Shown one piece after another: positions 1 to 7,072 of a stretch of DNA of 9,123 bases. The notes under the pieces were generated by a model, which was not told the origin of the DNA, did not search any database, and was given only the letters and a program-made list of their open reading frames with translations. Origin of the DNA: Halomonas sp. (GTDB lineage Bacteria > Pseudomonadota > Gammaproteobacteria > Pseudomonadales > Halomonadaceae). The position numbers and the translations under genes were made by a program. Numbering within the stretch: the first letter of the stretch is position 1; every line of letters begins with the position of its first letter. The stretch is from positions 1-9,123 of the forward strand of contig SKHS01000220.1 of the NCBI GenBank assembly GCA_007116835.1, read 5' to 3'.

Positions 1-3000
1 ATACTCCGTTAACCACTCTCCCGCATCGCGAATAAAACCAGGGTAGACCAAGCGCTGCATCTGCGCGCTCACATCGCTGTAAACAAGTGCTAACGCAAAG
101 TTGAGCTTACCTTTCAAAACTTTAGTGACGGCTAAATGGCCTTTCAAGGCGGCCTCTACAGTCGTTAAAAGCGTTTTCGCATACTCCAGCAAGCTGGCCC
201 CCGACGCCTCTAGGCGCTCCCTAAGAGCCTTTTCAGAGCGCGGAAGAGGTTGTTGTGCCACCACCTGGGTAAATACCGCTAGCAGCAAGTCATCGACTAA
301 TGCCTGTTTACTGCCAACCTTGGCAAACAGCAGCGCGCATTTTTCTACCCCAGGCAGGCGTTTAATCGCTTTCACCTGCTCTGGCTGATGAGCAATGGCT
401 AAGCGGGCCACGCCATCCTGGTGCGCTACCGCTGCTTTTGCTGGATGATCAAAAAGGGCCACTTTAAAACGAGCCCCCTCTGCCACCAGTGCTGGATAAG
501 CCTCAACCCGAATGCCTGCCTGCGTCGTTACCCGTGATTCAGGCAGCGGCTCACTGGGCAAGCCTTCAAGTGCAGGCGCTTGGCTGGCCTGCTCTGCCAA
601 CACTTGGACACCAGCGCTGGCAGCTTCTTCAAAGCGCCTTTCCAGGGCACGTACATCGCGCCCTTGACCTAACGTTTTACCGGCGTGGTCAACCACCCGC
701 ACGTTCATGATTAAATGAGGCGCTAGCAGATCTAAACGCCAGTCATCAGGGTGTACCCGTGTGCCCGTTCGGCGCCGAATAAACTCACCCAATGCCTCCG
801 TTAGCGGGCGCTGGTCCGGTGTCAGCGTCTCCAGCGCAGCATCCACCCAATCGGGAATAGGCACCACCTGCCGACGAATGCTTTTTGGCAGTGATTTAAG
901 TAGTGCAATACACTTTTCGCGCAGTAGTCCCGGCACTAACCATTCAAGGGCATACACAGGCAACTGCGGCAACATGGCAGCAGGCACGGTCAGCGTCACG
1001 CCGTCATCTTCTGCATCAGGATCAAAATGATAGCTAACGGGGTAGGCAACACCTGCCAATGTGAGATGATCAGGATAGTGCGCCTGAGTAACATCGTTGG
1101 CATCGCGCGCTTTCAGCGTCTCGATATCAAATTTTAGTAGATCAGGAGACTCTCGCTCGACCTGTTTACGCCAATGTTCAAACCCTTTGCCATTAACAAT
1201 ATCGTGAGGAATGCGTTCATCATAAAAAGCAAACAGCGTCTCTTCATCGACCAGAATATCACGCCGCCGCGCACGGTCCTCCAGCGCTTCGACCTCTTCG
1301 ATTAGCGCTCGGTTGTGGGCAAAAAACTCACCCTTCGTCTGAAATTCGCCCTCCACTAGCGCTCGGCGAATAAACAGCTCCCGCGACTCTTGAGGCGCAA
1401 TAGGGCCGTAATGCACTCGGCGGCGAGCAACAATAGGTAGGCCAAACAGCGTTACTTGCTCAAAAGCGACCACCTGGGCGCGCTTCATTTCCCAGTGAGG
1501 CTCACTGTAGCTGCTTTTCACTAAGTGCAGCGCCTGGGGCTCAATCCACTGGGGGTCAATTTTTGCCACCGTGCGGGCGAACAGTTTCGTCGTTTCAATC
1601 AGTTCAAAGGCCATGACCCACTTCGGGGCTTTTTTTGCCAGTCCTGAACCAGGGTGAATCATAAACTTACGATTACGCGCGCCCAGGTACTCACGGTTTT
1701 CCAGTAACGTACCCAGGTTAGACAGCAGCCCAGATAACAGTGCCTGGTGCAGCTTGCCGGACGTTTTACGACGCATTTGCTTGGCCTGCTCTTCGCTCTC
1801 GTCGTCATCCCTGGGTTGCGGCGCGGGCACCACAATATCCATGTCGCGCAGCAGCTGCCGCAGCTGGCGGAACGTGTCATGCCATTCGCGCATGCGCAGG
1901 TAGTTAATATAGTGTTCGCGGCACCAGCGTCGTAGTTGGTTACCGGAAAGTGCCTCGCGGGCATTTTCGATGCCGTGCCACAGATTGAGTAGCGCGACAA
2001 AATCAGAATCTGGGTCATGCCAGCGCTGATGCGCCTGATCTGCCGCTTGGCGTTTGTCGGCCGGTCGATCCCGAGGGTCCTGAATTGCAAGCGCTGAAAC
2101 CACAATCAGCACGTCCCGCAGGCTGCCGCGTTCGGCACCCGCCAGCACCATTCGCGCTAAACGTGGGTCGATAGGTAGCTTAGCTAGCTTGCGCCCCAGC
2201 GGGCTAAGGCGCTGCTGCTCGTCTACTGCGCCCAGTTCAAACAGCAAACGAAAGCCATCTTTTACGAACCGGCTGTCGGGTGGGTCAACAAAGGGGAATG
2301 CTTCAATACTACCAAGCTTTAGCGCCAGCATAGAAAGAATGACCGACGCTAAATTGGTGCGCTGAATTTCTGGGTCGGTAAACCCTGGCCGCGACAAGAA
2401 GTCTTCTTCATCATAAAGACGAATACACACCCCTTCCGCGACACGACCACAGCGCCCTTTACGCTGATTAGCACTGGCCTGGCTAATCGGCTCAATCGGC
2501 AACCGCTGTATTTTTGCACGGTAGCTATAGCGGCTGATGCGCACCAAGCCTGGGTCAATCACATAGCGAATACCCGGCACCGTGAGTGACGTTTCAGCCA
2601 CGTTAGTGGCCAACACAATGCGCCGTCCACGATGGGATGCGAAGACGCGATTTTGCTCTTCATTAGAGAGCCGAGCGTATAGCGGCAAAATTTCAGTGCC
2701 AATTAAGTCAGCCCGCCGCAGGGTATCGGCCGTCTCACGAATTTCCCGCTCGCCGGGTAGAAATACCAGCACGTCCCGCGGGCCATGCAGCCAGCCTTTT
2801 TCACGCTCGATGGTCTCGATTTCGCGCACTGCATGCAAAATACCTTCTTGCAACGTGCGATCCTCTTCATCCTCTTCGCTACGCGCCAGCGGGCGGTAAT
2901 GCACCTCCACAGGAAAAGTACGCCCGGAGACTTCTACCACTGGTGCAGGCGTCTTAACACTGCCAAAGTGGGCGGCGAAGCGGTTCACATCAATGGTGGC

Positions 3001-3753
3001 CGAGGTAATAATAATTTTTAAATCAGGACGTTTTGGCAGCAGGCGCTTTAAATAGCCCAGCAAAAAGTCGATGTTCAAGCTGCGCTCATGCGCTTCATCA
3101 ATAATCAGCGTGTCATAACGCAGCAGCAAAGGGTCATGCTGGGTTTCTGCTAGCAAGATGCCGTCCGTCATCAGCTTGACAAGCGTATTGGGAGAGCTTT
3201 GGTCATTAAAGCGCACTTGGTAGCCCACCTGCTCACCAAGTGTCACGCTCATCTCTTCCGCTAACCGACCGGCCACGCTGCGCGCCGCCAAGCGTCGAGG
3301 CTGAGTATGTCCAATAATGCCTTTTCGCCCACGACCAAGTTCCAGGCACATTTTCGGCAGCTGAGTGGTTTTCCCTGAGCCCGTTTCCCCCGCCACGACC
3401 ACCACCTGATGGTCGCGAATGGCCGTTAAGATATCCTCACGCCGCTCTACCACGGGCAATTCTGCAGGATAATCCAGCGCCACCTTCAATGCTTCACGAT
3501 TAGCCAGCAGACGTTTAGCTTTCTCTAGGTCACGCTGAATCTCCTGTACGCCGCGGTCAATCGGCTTGTTATCCCGCTGACGCCTTTTAAGGCCATCCAC
3601 ACGGCGTGCTAACCGCTGAGCGTCACGCAGCATCACGTCGCTTAGCGCTTTTTCTAAAACATTAAGTGGTGGAACTGCTTGTCTTTCAGCATGTTGTTGG
3701 GTTTCTGCGTGGGGAGAGTGCGTGTCGGTGGTCACGTTAGGCTCGGCTTCCAT
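1..3753 (-). CDS. hrpA: ATP-dependent RNA helicase HrpA (DEAH box), C-terminus cut off by window edge
   Basis: HrpA is a large cytoplasmic DEAH/RHA-family 3'-5' RNA helicase; the E. coli protein (about 1300 residues) has been linked to mRNA processing and to rescue of stalled or collided ribosomes. The frame is open from ATG 3753 to the left edge, giving 1251 codons without a stop, so about 50 residues are missing. Visible motifs are Walker A GETGSGKT (122-129), motif Ia TQPRR (150-154), DEAH (219-222), SAT (251-253), TNVAETS (383-389) and QRKGRCGR (430-437). The helicase-associated region follows, then a charged linker rich in D/E near 645, then the long C-terminal half typical of HrpA (DUF3418 type). 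The N-terminus is roughly 20 residues longer than I recall for E. coli, but no other in-frame ATG lies before conserved sequence. Ribosome binding is weak, with only GAG touching the ATG. It is unrelated to the type III pilin also called HrpA. Identity is very secure; the exact start is less so. Confidence 0.97.
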   Translation of the reverse strand, partial: MEAEPNVTTDTHSPHAETQQHAERQAVPPLNVLEKALSDVMLRDAQRLARRVDGLKRRQRDNKPIDRGVQEIQRDLEKAKRLLANREALKVALDYPAELPVVERREDILTAIRDHQVVVVAGETGSGKTTQLPKMCLELGRGRKGIIGHTQPRRLAARSVAGRLAEEMSVTLGEQVGYQVRFNDQSSPNTLVKLMTDGILLAETQHDPLLLRYDTLIIDEAHERSLNIDFLLGYLKRLLPKRPDLKIIITSATIDVNRFAAHFGSVKTPAPVVEVSGRTFPVEVHYRPLARSEEDEEDRTLQEGILHAVREIETIEREKGWLHGPRDVLVFLPGEREIRETADTLRRADLIGTEILPLYARLSNEEQNRVFASHRGRRIVLATNVAETSLTVPGIRYVIDPGLVRISRYSYRAKIQRLPIEPISQASANQRKGRCGRVAEGVCIRLYDEEDFLSRPGFTDPEIQRTNLASVILSMLALKLGSIEAFPFVDPPDSRFVKDGFRLLFELGAVDEQQRLSPLGRKLAKLPIDPRLARMVLAGAERGSLRDVLIVVSALAIQDPRDRPADKRQAADQAHQRWHDPDSDFVALLNLWHGIENAREALSGNQLRRWCREHYINYLRMREWHDTFRQLRQLLRDMDIVVPAPQPRDDDESEEQAKQMRRKTSGKLHQALLSGLLSNLGTLLENREYLGARNRKFMIHPGSGLAKKAPKWVMAFELIETTKLFARTVAKIDPQWIEPQALHLVKSSYSEPHWEMKRAQVVAFEQVTLFGLPIVARRRVHYGPIAPQESRELFIRRALVEGEFQTKGEFFAHNRALIEEVEALEDRARRRDILVDEETLFAFYDERIPHDIVNGKGFEHWRKQVERESPDLLKFDIETLKARDANDVTQAHYPDHLTLAGVAYPVSYHFDPDAEDDGVTLTVPAAMLPQLPVYALEWLVPGLLREKCIALLKSLPKSIRRQVVPIPDWVDAALETLTPDQRPLTEALGEFIRRRTGTRVHPDDWRLDLLAPHLIMNVRVVDHAGKTLGQGRDVRALERRFEEAASAGVQVLAEQASQAPALEGLPSEPLPESRVTTQAGIRVEAYPALVAEGARFKVALFDHPAKAAVAHQDGVARLAIAHQPEQVKAIKRLPGVEKCALLFAKVGSKQALVDDLLLAVFTQVVAQQPLPRSEKALRERLEASGASLLEYAKTLLTTVEAALKGHLAVTKVLKGKLNFALALVYSDVSAQMQRLVYPGFIRDAGEWLTEY

Positions 3754-3755
3754 CT

Positions 3756-3790
3756 CAGAATAAAATCGGCCCACTGCATGAGTGGGCCGA
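3756..3790 (-). terminator. Intrinsic terminator after fadD, abutting the hrpA start
   Basis: On the minus strand, TCGGCCCACT and AGTGGGCCGA form a perfect 10-bp GC-rich stem around the 5-base loop CATGC (3790-3766). It is followed directly by TTTTATTCT. The stem starts 62 bases after the fadD stop, and the tract ends just before the hrpA ATG at 3753. On the plus strand no T-run follows the hairpin, so it should act only on leftward transcription, ending fadD messages. If RNA reads through, the folded stem would sit about 12 bases before the hrpA start codon and could hinder ribosome loading. Confidence 0.85.
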
Positions 3791-3792
3791 CC

Positions 3793-3798
3793 ATTGTA
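3793..3798 (-). promoter_or_regulatory. Candidate -10 box for hrpA
   Basis: TACAAT on the minus strand matches the sigma-70 -10 consensus TATAAT at five of six positions. A start about 7 bases downstream, near 3786, would fall inside the first arm of the terminator hairpin. No good -35 box lies at 16-18 bases upstream; the hexamers there are GGTGTC, AGGTGT and TAGGTG. The call therefore rests on the -10 alone and on hrpA's need for a promoter behind a strong terminator. Confidence 0.3.
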
Positions 3799-3852
3799 AC
3801 GCTTTCACTAACAGGACACCTAACCGCAGCGATTAGCCAGTGCAACAGGTGC

Positions 3853-5529
3853 TTAAGCGTCGTTAGTTTCCTGATCGCGAAGCTGGCGACGCAGCACCTT
3901 ACCAACGTTGGTTTTAGGAAGCTCATCACGAAACTCGACAAACTTCGGCACTTTGTAGCCGGTCAGCTCTTTTTTACACCACTTACGCAGTGTCTCAGCG
4001 TCTAACTCACTGTTTTTGGAAACAACAAACAGTTTAATCGCTTCTCCTGAATCTTCATCCGGTACGCCAACTGCCGCAGCTTCCAGAATGTCAGGGTGAG
4101 CCGCTACCACGTCTTCAACTTCATTTGGGTACACATTGAAGCCAGACACCAGGATCATATCTTTTTTGCGATCAACGATTTTGATGTAGCCATCTTCCTG
4201 CAGCACGGCAATATCACCCGTATGGAACCAGCCATCTTCATCAATAGAGTTACGGGTTTCATCTTCGCGCTGCCAGTAGCCCTTCATCACCTGTGGGCCT
4301 TGCACACAGAGCTCTCCAGGCTCACCTAATGCCATAACGTCATTGCCATCGGCATCAACCACTTTGACAGCAGTACCCGCAACGGGCTTACCAATAGTGC
4401 CAAGCTGTATCGCGTTAGTCGGGTTAAAGCTAACAATCGGTGATGTTTCTGTTAACCCATAGCCCTCTGCGATCGGGCAGCCTGTTGTCTCTTCCCAACG
4501 CTGAGCCGCCGCCTTGGTCAGCGCCATACCGCCGGAAATGGTTAGTTTCAGCTTGGAAAAATCAAGCTGCTTGAAGTCGTCTCGGTTACACAGCGCATTA
4601 AACAACGTGTTGAGGCCAATAAAGCCTGTGAACGGCAACCCTTTGAGTTCTTTAACAAAGCTAGGCAGATCGCGGGGGTTGGTTATCAGCAGTGAATGGT
4701 TACCTGTTTCCATTAAGAACAGGCAGTTAACGGTAAACGTGTAGATGTGATAAACCGGTAGTGGCGCCACGACCAACTCTTCACCATCGGTTAAGTGCTC
4801 ACCGATAGCGGTGCGCGCCTGGAGCATATTGGCCACTAAGTTACAGTGAGTCAGCATCGCACCTTTGGGCATCCCGGTGGTACCGCCGGTGTACTGAAGC
4901 GCGGCTAAATCATCCATCGTGCGGTGCACGTCGTTATGGCTTAGCGAGGCACCTTTTTTAAGCACATCGCGGAAGCTAACGGCACTTGGTAGCGAATAGG
5001 CTGGCACCATCTTTTTAACATGCTTCACAACTGCGTTAATGAGCCAGCGCTTGGGCACATCATGCAGGTCAGCAAGCTGAGTGACCACTACGTGCTTAAT
5101 ATCTGTTTTATCAATTACTTTTTCGAGCTTATCGGCCATGTTGGCCAAAATCAAAATTGCTTTAGCGTTTGAGTCTTTAAACTGATGAGCCATCTCGCGC
5201 TCGGTGTACAGCGGGTTGGTGTTAACCACCACCAACCCAGCGCGCAGTGCACCAAACACGGCTACCGGAAACTGCAGCACGTTGGGCAACTGAATAGCAA
5301 TACGATCGCCGGGCACCAAGTTCGTTTCGTGCTGCAACCAGGCAGCAAAATCGGCAGATAGACGATCAAGGTCAGCAAATGTGATGGTTTTTCCCATACA
5401 GGAAAACGCTGGATTATGTGCGAAACGCTTTACTGCTTGGTGGAAAACATCCGTGACTGAGCTGTATTGATCCAAGCCTTCAAGTGCTGGGCCACGTAAA
5501 ATGGGGGTTGTACTGGCATGTTCGCTCAT
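3853..5529 (-). CDS. fadD: Long-chain fatty acid–CoA ligase (FadD-type acyl-CoA synthetase)
   Basis: FadD converts long-chain fatty acids to acyl-CoA in two steps, through an acyl-adenylate that consumes ATP to AMP, at the inner face of the cytoplasmic membrane. This feeds beta-oxidation. The 558-residue product is close to E. coli FadD (561). It shows the adenylate-forming core motifs: the P-loop YTGGTTGMPKG (213-223), YGLTETSP (357-364), FHTGD (435-439), and the FadD signature/linker DRKKDMILVSGFN (453-465). The C-terminal PKTNVGK carries the adenylation lysine K544. ATG 5529 is chosen because GGAG lies 7 bases upstream; a TTG two codons earlier (5535) would sit almost on that site. An intrinsic terminator follows the gene, then hrpA. 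Pseudomonas aeruginosa, as I recall, also has fadD genes close to hrpA. An inverted repeat like a PsrA operator lies in the leader. The exact chain-length preference cannot be read from sequence. Confidence 0.97.
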   Translation of the reverse strand: MSEHASTTPILRGPALEGLDQYSSVTDVFHQAVKRFAHNPAFSCMGKTITFADLDRLSADFAAWLQHETNLVPGDRIAIQLPNVLQFPVAVFGALRAGLVVVNTNPLYTEREMAHQFKDSNAKAILILANMADKLEKVIDKTDIKHVVVTQLADLHDVPKRWLINAVVKHVKKMVPAYSLPSAVSFRDVLKKGASLSHNDVHRTMDDLAALQYTGGTTGMPKGAMLTHCNLVANMLQARTAIGEHLTDGEELVVAPLPVYHIYTFTVNCLFLMETGNHSLLITNPRDLPSFVKELKGLPFTGFIGLNTLFNALCNRDDFKQLDFSKLKLTISGGMALTKAAAQRWEETTGCPIAEGYGLTETSPIVSFNPTNAIQLGTIGKPVAGTAVKVVDADGNDVMALGEPGELCVQGPQVMKGYWQREDETRNSIDEDGWFHTGDIAVLQEDGYIKIVDRKKDMILVSGFNVYPNEVEDVVAAHPDILEAAAVGVPDEDSGEAIKLFVVSKNSELDAETLRKWCKKELTGYKVPKFVEFRDELPKTNVGKVLRRQLRDQETNDA

Positions 5530-5609
5530 GGGCAATCTCCGCTATCCGTGTCGATATTTGACCGACCTTGTTATTGTTGCGTGACTAAGTGGCAAGCCTA
5601 AACGCCAAC

Positions 5610-5636
5610 CATATACGACGGGCAGCATGCTGTAAA
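5610..5636 (-). promoter_or_regulatory. Candidate sigma-70 promoter for fadD
   Basis: On the minus strand, TTTACA (5636-5631, five of six matches to TTGACA) is followed after 15 bases by TATATG (5615-5610). Transcription would start near 5603 and leave a leader of about 75 bases. The spacer is 2 bases shorter than ideal, so this is only a candidate. It lies 8 bases downstream of the PsrA-like inverted repeat, in the only sizeable gap of the minus-strand block. I see no terminator hairpin after the amidotransferase gene, so read-through from that gene is also possible. Confidence 0.3.
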
Positions 5637-5644
5637 ACGATCGA

Positions 5645-5662
5645 TTGAAACTTGCGTTTCAA
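5645..5662. promoter_or_regulatory. PsrA-like operator (inverted repeat) upstream of fadD
   Basis: TTGAAAC-TTGC-GTTTCAA is a perfect 7-bp inverted repeat with a 4-base spacer. Its core GAAAC-N4-GTTTC fits the palindrome described for PsrA, (G/C)AAAC-N2-4-GTTT(G/C). PsrA is a TetR-family regulator in pseudomonads that releases or changes DNA binding with long-chain fatty acids and controls beta-oxidation genes. The position, about 115 bp before the fatty acid CoA-ligase start, fits such control. The psrA gene is not in this window, so the regulator's presence is inferred. Confidence 0.55.
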
Positions 5663-5762
5663 CTTTAGCTTAAAACACTTCCTTGTTGCTGTCGCTCACG
5701 CTATGTCGTCATGCTATTTTCTTGGTCTGCTCCCCCTGTTTGCGCTGTGAACCACTCACTGA

Positions 5763-6551
5763 TCACATCTCCTTATGACCATATCGCGCTTTAATTTCTC
5801 CTTCCCGCCATACCAATAATTCACCAGGGACCATGCGTTGCCACGCCTCATTTTGGGTAAGGGGTTCGGTGGCAATTACCGAGACAATATCGTTGGGCGT
5901 GGTATGTTCAATAAAGTTAACCGTCATTTCAGCATCTGAAAGCTCTGCCTCACCAAAAGGGGCGCGGCGCGTAATATGCGCCAACTTGGTCGAACAGTAG
6001 CTATATAAATAGACGCCATCAGATAACAGTAGGTTAAAAACGCCTAACCTGCGCAACGCTTCGCACAACCCGTGCAGCCGCTGCCACAATGCCTCCGGTG
6101 AGGCAGGCGGCGTGGGAAAGCAGCGACGAAGCTCCCCCATTAGCCAGCAAAAGGCGTGCTCACTGTCTGTGTTACCAACCGGGGTATACACGCCTAGCGG
6201 CAGCTGCTGCCAATCGCTTAGCTGACCATTGTGAGCATAGCACCAAGGACGTCCCCACATCTCACGAGTGAACGGATGCGTATTAGCCAGCCGTACACCG
6301 CCTACGTTCGCTTGGCGAATATGGCTAATCACCACATTTGACTTGATCGGGTACTCACAAATTAAGCGGGCAATTGGTGAATTGACCGATGGATGGGGGT
6401 CGCGGAATTCGCGATACCCCCCCTCTTCGTAAAACGCGATACCCCATCCATCACGATGAGGCCCTGTTCCACCGCCGCGGTGCAAAAAACCTGAAAAGCT
6501 AAAACAAATATCGGTAGGAACGTTGGCGCTCATGCCCAGCAACTCACACAT
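5763..6551 (-). CDS. yafJ: Class II glutamine amidotransferase, YafJ family
   Basis: This is a stand-alone Ntn-type glutaminase domain; its acceptor substrate is unknown in the family, including E. coli YafJ (about 255 residues). The start is placed at ATG 6551, giving 262 residues, for two reasons. The sequence then begins MCELLGMSAN, and removal of Met exposes the catalytic Cys2 at the N-terminus as this fold needs. GGGAG also lies 7 bases upstream. A TTG six codons earlier (6569) would put that ribosome-binding site inside the gene and bury the cysteine. Other class II signatures are RGGGTGPHRDGWG (25-37), SHIRQAN (76-82, R79 near the glutamine carboxylate), THPF (91-94), AHNGQL (106-111) and NTDSE (127-131). 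The domain fills the whole protein with no fused synthase domain, so it is not GlmS, PurF or AsnB. It follows a small membrane protein gene by 33 bp and is probably cotranscribed with it. Its C-terminal codons include AAGGAG, which is likely chance. Confidence 0.95.
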   Translation of the reverse strand: MCELLGMSANVPTDICFSFSGFLHRGGGTGPHRDGWGIAFYEEGGYREFRDPHPSVNSPIARLICEYPIKSNVVISHIRQANVGGVRLANTHPFTREMWGRPWCYAHNGQLSDWQQLPLGVYTPVGNTDSEHAFCWLMGELRRCFPTPPASPEALWQRLHGLCEALRRLGVFNLLLSDGVYLYSYCSTKLAHITRRAPFGEAELSDAEMTVNFIEHTTPNDIVSVIATEPLTQNEAWQRMVPGELLVWREGEIKARYGHKEM

Positions 6552-6584
6552 TGGCCGACTCCCTAGCAACGCCTTGAAAACGCA

Positions 6585-7010
6585 TCAATTAATAACCGGC
6601 TCTCGACGACGAATGGGCGGGTGTTTTTCGTCGTCATCGTGATGTTGATCGGTCTCTTCAACACACTGAGGTCTACGCCACCACCACAGTGCAATACCAA
6701 CACATGCTCCCAATGCCATACCAAGCAATAACCACAGCAGGCCACCGCGTAAGGCCGTGGTGCTATGCTCTAAAACCGCTACCGCCGACACCATGGCTGC
6801 AGGTGCCCAGCCGGTATAAAACTCACCCTCTTCGATCAACGGCAGCTGATAGCTTGCCGGCACCCACATCGCCCCTGCGATACTCCACGTCAACAGCAAA
6901 CGCGCCAGACGTGGCAGAAATGCCAGTGCAAAGTACACCGCGACCAGGACAAGCAACGAAAGCCCGTAATAACTTAACCATAGCAGTGACATTGAGTCTT
7001 CAAACAGCAT
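6585..7010 (-). CDS. Small integral membrane protein of unknown function
   Basis: I do not recognise a named family. The 141-residue product has a hydrophobic segment at about 8-32 (LLWLSYYGLSLLVLVAVYF), a second weaker one at 37-51, an interrupted region with acidic residues (PLIEEGEFYTGWAP, 57-70), a short hydrophobic stretch 71-80, and a clear membrane span at 89-110 ending WWWRR. The C-terminal 30 residues are strongly polar and acidic/histidine-rich (DQHHDDDEKH, 121-130) and end in a basic patch (IRRRE). By the positive-inside rule the WRR after the last span places this tail in the cytoplasm. ATG 7010 is preferred over ATG 7022 because GAGG lies 6 bases before it, whereas the upstream ATG has no clear site. 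The TGA stop is 33 bp before the amidotransferase start, suggesting one transcript. Three or four spans are possible. That it is a real gene rests on its hydrophobic pattern, ribosome-binding site and tight packing. Confidence 0.75.
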   Translation of the reverse strand: MLFEDSMSLLWLSYYGLSLLVLVAVYFALAFLPRLARLLLTWSIAGAMWVPASYQLPLIEEGEFYTGWAPAAMVSAVAVLEHSTTALRGGLLWLLLGMALGACVGIALWWWRRPQCVEETDQHHDDDEKHPPIRRREPVIN

Positions 7011-7072
7011 AATACCCCTCATGTGGGTGTAACCACCCGACGTTGATTTCCCGTTATGGTACCTATCAATTT
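7011..7072. promoter_or_regulatory. Divergent intergenic region between membrane protein gene and oligopeptidase gene
   Basis: This 62-bp gap must hold or border promoters for both flanking genes. It contains a short inverted repeat, GGGTG-TAAC-CACCC (7025-7038), and on the plus strand TTGATT (7043) followed after 15 bases by TATCAA (7064-7069). If that pair is a promoter, transcription would begin at about the oligopeptidase ATG, leaving no leader. I see no convincing consensus promoter on the minus strand. The assignment of individual elements is weak. Confidence 0.3.

Noticed and set aside
1659..2105. A 148-codon minus-strand frame inside hrpA.
   Set aside because: It is in another frame of the intact, motif-consistent hrpA reading frame; no frameshift is needed to explain hrpA, whose frame checks from codon 112 to codon 1251.
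3679..4329. Plus-strand reading frames antisense to the hrpA start, the fadD end and the intergenic gap.
   Set aside because: They overlap well-supported minus-strand genes, have low-quality composition and no ribosome-binding sites; no sign of an antisense gene.
5701..5766. A 21-codon minus-strand reading frame starting at GTG 5766, overlapping the amidotransferase stop, with AAGGAG just upstream.
   Set aside because: The AAGGAG is only two bases from the GTG, the peptide shows no recognisable feature, and the AAGGAG encodes the last codons of the amidotransferase. Chance is the simpler explanation.
7025..7038. Short inverted repeat GGGTG-TAAC-CACCC in the divergent gap, considered as an operator or hairpin.
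   Set aside because: A 5-bp stem is too short to separate from chance and matches no operator I can name; noted only as part of the intergenic region.
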